NCBI GenBank assembly: GCA_032127265.1
Contig: JAQAZP010000098.1
Span: 1 to 20,716, forward strand
Direction: 5' to 3'
DNA from: JAQAZP01 sp032127265
GTDB taxonomy: Bacteria; Acidobacteriota; JAQAZP01
DNA: 20,716 nt
Shown piece by piece: positions 16,608 to 20,716 of the stretch. Under the pieces are notes generated by a model, which saw nothing but the letters and a program-made list of their open reading frames with translations, had not been told where the DNA came from and ran no database searches. The position numbers and the translations under genes are program-made. The stretch's first letter is position 1; the number at the start of each line of letters is the position of its first letter.

Positions 16608-17576
16608 ATGAAGCCCACCCTATGCACCACACTGCTGACCCTCATCGTTCTCTTTTTTATGGGGATGACTCCGCTGTTCGCCGAATCAGTGACCATCGGC
16701 GCCGCCGGCGAACTGAGCCTCAACCGCCCCTTCTGCGGCACCTGAAGCAGCAACATCAGATACCAGGTACTGGTATTGGCAAGTGAGATTCCCGAGCGCT
16801 GCGAACTGAAGGCCATCGAGTTCTACGCCAACCACCCATCCTTCTTCCATGGGCAGTTCGAGCAGATCGAGTTCCTCGCCGGCCATATCGCCGAGGACCG
16901 GCTGAGCACGGCCTTTGCCGACAACTATGTCTACGAGTTGCCCGCCACGGTCTACTACCGCGTATCCGAAGACGTCAAGTTCGAGGTGGGGTTGTGGAAC
17001 GAGTTCATCTTCGACACGCCCTTTGTTTACAACGGCGAAGACCACCTGCTGCTGGAGTTCCGGTATAACGGCAGCAGCAGCCAGAGCATCTACAATCTCG
17101 GCTGGCGCTACGGGGGCAGCGACCGGGTGATCGACGGTTTCCTCGGGCAGGAAACCGGCTTTCCCCGGGAGATGATGCCCTCCTTCCGCCTGATATTCAG
17201 TCCGCTGACCACGGTCTCTTCACAGATGACCTGCCTGCCCTCATCGGGGACGCTTCCCTTCAGCAGTGCCATGACGGTCAACATGGTCAACAACGTCGAC
17301 GACCAGGCCCGCACGGCCGCCGGCCACATCGACCTGGCCCTGGCCAATGGTGTGGTATATGACAACTGGCGAAGTGGATGGGTTGAGATGACACCCGGCG
17401 GCTGGGACCATCACACCTGGAACCAGGAGATCCCGGCACACTACGCCTTTCTCGGGAGCAGCGAGTTCCGCCTGACGGTGGAGGACGTGACGCCGGCGCC
17501 GTATAACCAGCCGCCGTACCTCGCCTCGGGCGACGTCAGTTCGCGGTTCTGCACGGTGACGGGCGAGCTGCCGTAG
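16608..17576 (+). pseudogene. Secreted beta-sandwich-type protein gene interrupted by one in-frame TGA (codon 46)
   Basis: GGAG at 16598-16601 sits 6 nt before an ATG that opens a signal peptide (LLTLIVLFFMGMTPLFA, cleavage near 25). The frame runs on through CGT, then TGA at 16743-16745, then SSNIRYQVLVLASEI and 270 further codons without interruption to a TAG at 17576. Residues about 30-190 resemble a family of secreted domains with an aromatic residue near xxRxQVxYLASEI and a later TPFVYNGxDxLLLEF. The last 110 residues include VTPAPYNQPPY and end CTVTGELP, like C-terminal domains of secreted proteins from candidate phyla. Related proteins have an aromatic residue at the TGA position, so TGG (Trp) mutated to TGA is the simplest reading. 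A sequencing error, readthrough or selenocysteine remain possible. A TGATATAGT extended -10 lies at 16527-16535. Confidence 0.65.
16760..16776 (+). other. Perfect hairpin 14 nt after the in-frame TGA
   Basis: ATACCAG (16760-16766) and CTGGTAT (16770-16776) form a perfect 7-bp stem with a 3-nt GTA loop; the apical part reads CCAGGUACUGG in RNA. Bacterial SECIS elements are stem-loops with a GGU-containing loop roughly 16-37 nt after UGA, so the position and loop are suggestive. The stem is short and may be chance. Confidence 0.35.
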
Positions 17577-17591
17577 GGGCGGCTCGCCCCT
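17575..17591 (+). terminator. Possible terminator hairpin at the end of the interrupted gene
   Basis: AGGGGCG (17575-17581) and CGCCCCT (17585-17591) form a 7-bp stem with a 3-nt loop that overlaps the TAG stop. No T-run follows, so termination is uncertain. The 103 bp from here to 17694 hold no gene; they mark the switch to lower-GC accessory DNA. Confidence 0.35.
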
Positions 17592-17694
17592 GATCGGCGC
17601 AGTGTTCGAGGCGCTGGTTGGACCGTCGCATTCATTTAGACTTCCGCACTTGAATGATAACAGTCCTCTCTTCGACCCTAAAGCTCGCCAAACA

Positions 17695-18282
17695 TCATTT
17701 GGTTATCCGTTGTACCCAGGGCATAGAGACCTCACCCAGCGTTTTAAGCACAATGATGGCGATCAGTCCAGCCATGGGGTTGGGACTTTTGTCGGCAATG
17801 AACGGTGTAAGCATCACCAAGAAAAACAGTTGAAGCACCCATCCCCCCCCGCTGTATAGGAGCGGTTTTCGGCCGCCGCCCAAGACACCTGAAGCCATCA
17901 ACTCCTGTATCGTGCGAGACAGCCGCATCACGAGAATGCAGACAACCGGCCAGAACTGAATAACCTTTGCGGCCTGAAAGGAAGTTTGGATCGTTTCCAG
18001 CAGATCCGAACTGTTCTTATCCCGACCAAAGACCAGGATGGCGAAGAACCCGAAGAAAAAGAGAAAGACAACCTCAAAAACAAGAACACCCTCTTGCCTA
18101 TCTTTCGGCATGAAGAAGTGCTTGGTCGAATCCATGAGGACAACGATCGCACCCTCTGCAATAAAAAGCAGAATTAGATTGAAACTGCTCCAGCCATGAT
18201 ACCAGACGTTATAGAGCGGGATCATGTTTGTGATGATGATCATCACTGATTGGAACAAGGGATAGGCTTGCCGCTGTTTCAT
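17695..18282 (-). CDS. DUF6498-like integral membrane protein in an integron-like cassette
   Basis: The 195-residue protein has about six membrane segments: roughly residues 7-24, 33-51, 66-86, 107-124, 148-165 and 170-185. The opening NMIPLYNVWYHGWSSFNLIL is like DUF6498 membrane proteins, whose function is unknown. Base composition is clearly lower in GC than the genes to the left. There is no good ribosome site before the ATG at 18282. TATAAA lies 5 nt before the ATG without a matching -35, so expression may come from read-through. It directly follows an attC-like site on the minus strand, the position expected of the next cassette in an integron array. Its own attC on the left is not convincing: only a GTCCAAC (17617-17623) that nearly complements the cassette's GTTGAAC start. 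Confidence 0.7.
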   Translation of the reverse strand: MKQRQAYPLFQSVMIIITNMIPLYNVWYHGWSSFNLILLFIAEGAIVVLMDSTKHFFMPKDRQEGVLVFEVVFLFFFGFFAILVFGRDKNSSDLLETIQTSFQAAKVIQFWPVVCILVMRLSRTIQELMASGVLGGGRKPLLYSGGGWVLQLFFLVMLTPFIADKSPNPMAGLIAIIVLKTLGEVSMPWVQRITK

Positions 18283-18300
18283 GTGGCTTTATAAGTTCTC

Positions 18301-18467
18301 GTTCAACACTCCGCATCAGCGGCAAGCCGCGTCGGCCCGAAGCGCCGGCCGGCACACTGGTTGCTTTGGCAAAGCCAGGTAGCAACGAAACGGGCCTTCT
18401 GATTGACCGCTCGGTTTGCAACCAGCGTGACGGAAGCGGTTTGGCCGTTGAATGCGGTTGTTCGCCC
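18301..18467 (-). other. attC-like recombination site of the RelE/ParE cassette (167 bp)
   Basis: On the minus strand the site starts GGGCGAAC directly after the toxin stop and ends GTTGAAC (fits GTTRRRY) at 18307-18301. Its two ends are imperfectly self-complementary. The 5' arm reads AACAACCGCATTCAACGGC and the complement of the 3' arm reads AACACTCCGCATCAGCGGC, so they pair with extrahelical bases as in attC hairpins. The length is near the upper part of the attC range. It is clearly homologous to 19025-19192. Confidence 0.7.
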
Positions 18468-18760
18468 TATTTTTGCAGAGTATGACGAATCCGCTCCGGG
18501 TCACGCCGCAAATCCAGTATCCTCCTCACAACGATCACATCTTCATCGAAAGAGTAGTAAGCCGCGTAGGGAAAGCGTTTGGATAGGAGGCGGTGGTATC
18601 CGAAAACCTTGGAGTGGATTCCGCAATAGAGCAAGAGTGAGTCAATATCGGAGAACAGTGAGTCAAGAAAGTAGGCGCCCAGTCCTTCTCTTTGACTTTC
18701 GTAGAAGTGATGTCCTGCCCGCAAGTCGTCAACTGCAGACGAGAGGATTTTGATCCTCAT
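18467..18760 (-). CDS. RelE/ParE-family toxin
   Basis: The 97-residue protein has the compact RelE/ParE fold signature: IKILSSAVDDLRAGHHFYES, a central HSKVFGYHRLLSKRFPYAAYY strand region and a C-terminal DVIVVRRILDLRRDPERI. Family members either cleave mRNA at the ribosome (RelE) or poison gyrase (ParE); the sequence alone does not settle which. Its start shares one base with the antitoxin stop (TGATG), so translation is coupled. Its TAG stop lies within the first bases of the attC-like site, a common arrangement in integron cassettes. Confidence 0.85.
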   Translation of the reverse strand: MRIKILSSAVDDLRAGHHFYESQREGLGAYFLDSLFSDIDSLLLYCGIHSKVFGYHRLLSKRFPYAAYYSFDEDVIVVRRILDLRRDPERIRHTLQK

Positions 18761-18975
18761 CAGGATCGATTCCTCAACTGACGCTTTGCCTCAACCCAGT
18801 CAAGAACCTGTTCTTGGCCAGCTTGAAGCCTCGCCTCGGTACTTTGTAGGGCTTCCTCGTGCCAGGTGGGTGATTCAACATCCTCTGCGTTTTTCGAGAG
18901 GTCAGCCCATATGGCTTCGAGCGCAAGAAGCTTTTCCTCGCGGGACATTTTTTGTATATCGGCTATGCTTATCAT
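18760..18975 (-). CDS. Addiction-module antitoxin (PF09720-type)
   Basis: The 71-residue acidic, helical protein has the addiction-module component signature: IQKMSREEKLLALEAIWADL near the start and a WHEEAL-LQAGQ segment in the middle. It should bind and neutralise the RelE/ParE toxin encoded directly after it; such antitoxins are protease-labile. No ribosome site precedes the ATG at 18975. A promoter -10 ends 9 nt upstream of it, so the transcript is probably leaderless. A second in-frame ATG nine codons on has no better ribosome site. Confidence 0.85.
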   Translation of the reverse strand: MISIADIQKMSREEKLLALEAIWADLSKNAEDVESPTWHEEALQSTEARLQAGQEQVLDWVEAKRQLRNRS

Positions 18976-18983
18976 AATACTAC

Positions 18984-19012
18984 AATATACTCACTCCGGA
19001 GATCGTTTTCAA
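18984..19012 (-). promoter_or_regulatory. Promoter of the RelE/ParE cassette
   Basis: On the minus strand TTGAAA (19007-19012), a 17-bp spacer and TATATT (18984-18989). The spacer contains the small palindrome CTCCGGAG (18994-19001), a possible operator half. The start expected about 7 nt after the -10 would fall on or beside the antitoxin ATG. Confidence 0.65.
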
Positions 19013-19024
19013 CCTCTGGTTTCT

Positions 19025-19192
19025 GGGCGAACGCTCCACATCGGCGGCAAGCCGAGTCGGCGCAACGCGCCGACCGGCGCGCTGGTTGCCTTGGCAATGC
19101 CGGGAAGCGGCGACACGATCCATTTGATTGGCCGAGTGATTTGCAAACAGCGTGACGGAATCGGCTTGGCCGTTGAATGCGGTTGTTCGGCC
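19025..19192 (-). other. attC-like recombination site of the VapBC cassette (168 bp)
   Basis: On the minus strand it starts GGCCGAAC (19192-19185) shortly after the vapC stop and ends GTTCGCCC (19032-19025). The 5' arm AACAACCGCATTCAACGGC pairs with the 3' arm, whose complement reads AACGCTCCACATCGGCGGC. It aligns along its full length with 18301-18467, roughly three quarters identical by eye. The GTTCGCCC end does not fit GTTRRRY, but it complements the GGGCGAAC that begins the next site. Confidence 0.7.
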
Positions 19193-19198
19193 AGTTGT

Positions 19199-19579
19199 CT
19201 ATTTTATTAGAGCAAGCCTCAACGGCTTATTCAATAATTCGAAATGCTGATCCAGGGTATAGATTTCACAATGATGTTGAAGAGAATTTTGAGCAATGAT
19301 CAAGTCCGGTATGCCGATTCCATTAATACCAGCTTTCAGACATGTATACTGAAGGTCTATAATTTGACTCCAATCAATATTCATATCTAATTTTTTGACA
19401 GATCCCAAGAGAATGACCAGTTTGCGTTGGTTCTTTGATCGTAAAAAAGGTACCAACTCGGCGAGGATGAGGTCGTTTATAACAAGTACATTTTCATCGA
19501 TGAAATAATCGAGCTTGTCTGAATTGCTGCCACCCCTGAAGTAATCAATCCAAACCGATGAGTCAACTAGGACCTGCAT
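19199..19579 (-). CDS. vapC: VapC-like PIN-domain ribonuclease toxin
   Basis: The 126-residue protein carries the four acidic residues of a PIN nuclease: D6 (VLVDSSVWIDYF), E41 (LAELV), D92 (GIPDLIIAQNS) and D110 (YTLDQHF). VapC toxins cleave tRNA or rRNA and are held inactive by VapB. The gene overlaps vapB by 13 bp, with AGGAG 7 nt before the ATG inside vapB. Its TAA stop is followed within 10 nt by the attC-like site. Base composition is markedly AT-richer than the left half of the window. Confidence 0.9.
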   Translation of the reverse strand: MQVLVDSSVWIDYFRGGSNSDKLDYFIDENVLVINDLILAELVPFLRSKNQRKLVILLGSVKKLDMNIDWSQIIDLQYTCLKAGINGIGIPDLIIAQNSLQHHCEIYTLDQHFELLNKPLRLALIK

Positions 19580-19770
19580 TCACGACTCCTTAACTTGTTC
19601 ATGTCAATCTTCAGGTCGATTTTGCCTTTGAAATTTTTTAAGCCTGCTATGGTATTCTTTCTGATCAGCTCTTCGAGGGCGATTATGATCACTTTGGTCT
19701 TTGTTTCGACATGGGTTGTCCTCATCGCTTCACGCAGCAGTTCTTCAGGTAAGTCCAACGTTGTTCTCAT
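19567..19770 (-). CDS. vapB: VapB-like antitoxin
   Basis: The 67-residue product starts MRTTLDLPEELLREAM, a ribbon-helix-helix DNA-binding opening of the VapB type. It ends in a basic, extended tail (FKGKIDLKIDMNKLRSR) that would wrap the VapC nuclease. The start is set by GGAGGTG at 19777-19783, 6 nt before this ATG; the upstream in-frame ATGs at 19791 and 19785 overlap the operator and lack a ribosome site. It likely represses its own operon through the large palindrome just upstream. Confidence 0.88.
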   Translation of the reverse strand: MRTTLDLPEELLREAMRTTHVETKTKVIIIALEELIRKNTIAGLKNFKGKIDLKIDMNKLRSRECRS

Positions 19771-19782
19771 TTCTTCCACCTC

Positions 19783-19820
19783 CATATGCATAATATAGCT
19801 ATGTTATGCATATGCGTCAA
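19783..19820 (-). promoter_or_regulatory. vapBC promoter with 11-bp inverted-repeat operator
   Basis: On the minus strand TTGACG (19815-19820), a 17-bp spacer and TATATT (19792-19797). A perfect inverted repeat overlaps it: CATATGCATAA (19783-19793) and TTATGCATATG (19804-19814) with a 10-bp gap. One arm fills the -35/-10 spacer and the other covers the -10 and initial transcribed bases, an arrangement suited to VapB autorepression. Confidence 0.85.
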
Positions 19821-19890
19821 GTTTTTAATATTTGGGCCGACCGTCTATTTTTACGGTTCGGCGCGTATGCGACGATACGTGCAAAATCTC

Positions 19891-20007
19891 GTTCGAACGT
19901 CACCCATCACCTGCGGGCAGGTGGCACGGCCGTTGCCACCAGAAGAACGACCGGCTGCTCAGCAAGGGCCGTGATACCTGGACGACAGGTGTATGGGCTG
20001 GTTATGC
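19891..20007 (-). other. attC-like recombination site of the HigBA cassette (117 bp, second family)
   Basis: On the minus strand it begins GCATAAC, which includes the higA TAA stop, and ends at GTTCGAAC (19898-19891). The 5' arm AACCAGCCCATACACCTG pairs with the 3' arm, whose complement reads AACGTCACCCATCACCTG. An inner palindrome CACCTGC-GG-GCAGGTG lies at 19907-19922. It is unrelated to the two sites on its left but nearly identical to the partial site at the window end. Confidence 0.65.
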
Positions 20008-20316
20008 GAAGCTCATCGTCTTAATGCCCGCAACTTCATCCTTAATCGCTTGTGCCGCATCCCACAGATCGACAGCTCGCTGGGCATTGAGCCAGAACTC
20101 AGGCGAGTTACCAAAAATCTTGCCAAGGCGGAGCGCCATCTGTGGACTCACAGAGCGACGCCCGCGCAACAGCTCATTCACCGATTGCCTGGACACACCG
20201 ATGGCACGGGCCAGACTAGAGGCGGTCAGATCGAAGTCAGGCAGAAAGTCCTCGCGAAGCATTTCGCCGGGATGGGTGGGCCGGCGTTGCATTCGTCCTG
20301 TGTTGTTGATATTCAT
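20002..20316 (-). CDS. higA: HigA-type antitoxin (XRE-family HTH)
   Basis: The 104-residue protein has the HigA hallmark RPTHPGEMLREDFL followed by an XRE helix-turn-helix (LTASSLARAIGVSRQSVNEL) and a NSPEFWLNAQRAVDLWDA tail. It neutralises HigB and binds the operon operator. I start at the ATG at 20316 because GGAG lies 6 nt before it and just after the higB stop; the longer in-frame extension would run back through higB. The TAA stop is embedded in the first core of the attC-like site. Confidence 0.92.
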   Translation of the reverse strand: MNINNTGRMQRRPTHPGEMLREDFLPDFDLTASSLARAIGVSRQSVNELLRGRRSVSPQMALRLGKIFGNSPEFWLNAQRAVDLWDAAQAIKDEVAGIKTMSFA

Positions 20317-20329
20317 CTCATACTCCGTC

Positions 20330-20611
20330 TCAGTGATAGTCGCAGACTTCGACGTCGTAAGCGTCTCTGTCGATAAACCGGAAGCAAATGCGCCATTGAT
20401 CGTTGATCGAGATCGAGTATTGGCCCTTTCGATCACCCTCCAGCCGATGTAGGCGGTTTCCCGGTGGAACCTTGAGGTCATCGATACTTGTTGCCAGGTC
20501 TACATACTCGAGCTTGCGAGCAGCTCGGCTCGCCACATCAGGAGGAAACCGTTTCGCCCTGCCGGTCAAGTAAAGATCCATGGTTCGCTTGTCTGCAAAC
20601 GTCTTAATCAT
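20330..20611 (-). CDS. higB: HigB-type toxin (ribosome-dependent mRNA interferase family)
   Basis: The 93-residue protein starts MIKTFADKRTMDLYLTG, contains LKVPPGNRLHRLEGDRKGQY and ends ISINDQWRICFRF with a short tail, the complete HigB/RelE-like architecture at normal length. HigB toxins cut mRNA on translating ribosomes. As usual for this family the toxin gene comes first, 13 nt before higA. No ribosome site precedes the ATG. The -10 of the promoter ends 5 nt upstream, implying a leaderless message. Confidence 0.92.
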   Translation of the reverse strand: MIKTFADKRTMDLYLTGRAKRFPPDVASRAARKLEYVDLATSIDDLKVPPGNRLHRLEGDRKGQYSISINDQWRICFRFIDRDAYDVEVCDYH

Positions 20612-20616
20612 GGTTA

Positions 20617-20645
20617 AATGTAACGCGTCACGTGACGCTTGTCAA
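20617..20645 (-). promoter_or_regulatory. higBA promoter with 14-bp palindromic operator
   Basis: On the minus strand TTGACA (20640-20645), a 17-bp spacer and TACATT (20617-20622). The spacer holds the perfect palindrome GCGTCACGTGACGC (20625-20638), well placed for HigA binding to block RNA polymerase. Confidence 0.8.
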
Positions 20646-20668
20646 GCTGATATATGATTTTCGCCTTC

Positions 20669-20716
20669 GCAAAACGTTACCCATCACCTGCGGGCAGGTG
20701 GCACGGCCGTTGCCAC
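20669..20716 (-). other. Partial attC-like site (cut by window end)
   Basis: The last 41 bases (20676-20716) match 19899-19939 with one difference and include the CACCTGC-GG-GCAGGTG palindrome. On the minus strand this is the 3' end of a further site, finishing GTTTTGC (20675-20669). It implies another cassette immediately to the right of the window. Confidence 0.7.

Noticed and set aside
16743..16745. TGA read as tryptophan through an alternative genetic code
   Set aside because: TGA is the natural stop of several neighbouring complete genes (positions 2256, 5915, and the pump and adaptor ends), and no other long gene here contains an in-frame TGA.
17500..17623. Possible fifth attC with arms AACCAGCGCC and GGCGGCTGGTT
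   Set aside because: The left arm lies in codons for a PYNQPPY segment that looks conserved in secreted proteins, so the pairing is probably chance. Only the single core at 17617-17623 is kept as a weak clue.
19783..19814. VapBC inverted repeat considered as a transposon end or attC core
   Set aside because: It is AT-rich, overlaps a good promoter just before vapB, and lacks GTT/AAC cores. An operator is the better explanation.

Overview
The window is a high-GC bacterial chromosome segment (base composition judged by eye) with a lower-GC accessory right end. No rRNA, tRNA or CRISPR was seen. The secreted parallel beta-helix protein with the phrase PADQPTIQAGLD, the secreted protein ending in a PYNQPPY-type segment, the Pro/Ala-rich rhomboid fusion and the MgtE/RND/PepF gene content suggest an uncultured Gram-negative lineage of the kind seen in metagenomes (FCB-allied or Krumholzibacteriota/Eisenbacteria-like). 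That placement is inference and weak.

Left part (1-8434, plus strand): a secreted beta-helix protein ending in tandem FG-GAP-like propeller repeats; a rhomboid protease fused to a helical-repeat region, a long linker and an unrecognised C-terminal domain; two small putative secreted or membrane proteins; a graveyard (5978-6390) holding an MgtE N-terminal fragment joined to a 26-codon RND-pump fragment, both on the minus strand; and a membrane glycosyltransferase-like protein with C-terminal TPRs.

Middle (8435-16341, minus strand): a complete three-gene tripartite efflux operon (membrane fusion lipoprotein, RND pump, outer-membrane factor lipoprotein) with coupled or nearly touching genes. 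It lies between two 129-bp direct repeats. Each repeat holds the 3' end and intrinsic terminator of the next gene upstream, a secreted M3-family (PepF-like) oligopeptidase. The left copy is a stray fragment that now sits where it would terminate the efflux operon. pepF has a near-consensus sigma-70 promoter. Divergent from it is a secreted-protein gene interrupted by one in-frame TGA.

Right end (about 17600-20716): the most interesting part. Minus-strand cassettes, each a gene or toxin-antitoxin pair followed on its 3' side by a long imperfect palindrome, have the layout of integron gene cassettes with attC sites. The cassettes are a DUF6498-like membrane protein, a RelE/ParE toxin with a PF09720-type antitoxin, VapBC and HigBA. 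Four attC-like sites are seen, the last cut by the window edge. The ParDE-like cassette begins with GTTCGCCC and its attC begins with the exact complement GGGCGAAC, which is what a precisely excisable cassette requires. Each toxin-antitoxin pair also has its own promoter, and two have palindromic operators. No integrase is in the window; if one exists it should lie to the right, upstream of the first cassette. Otherwise this is an integrase-less attC cluster (CALIN).
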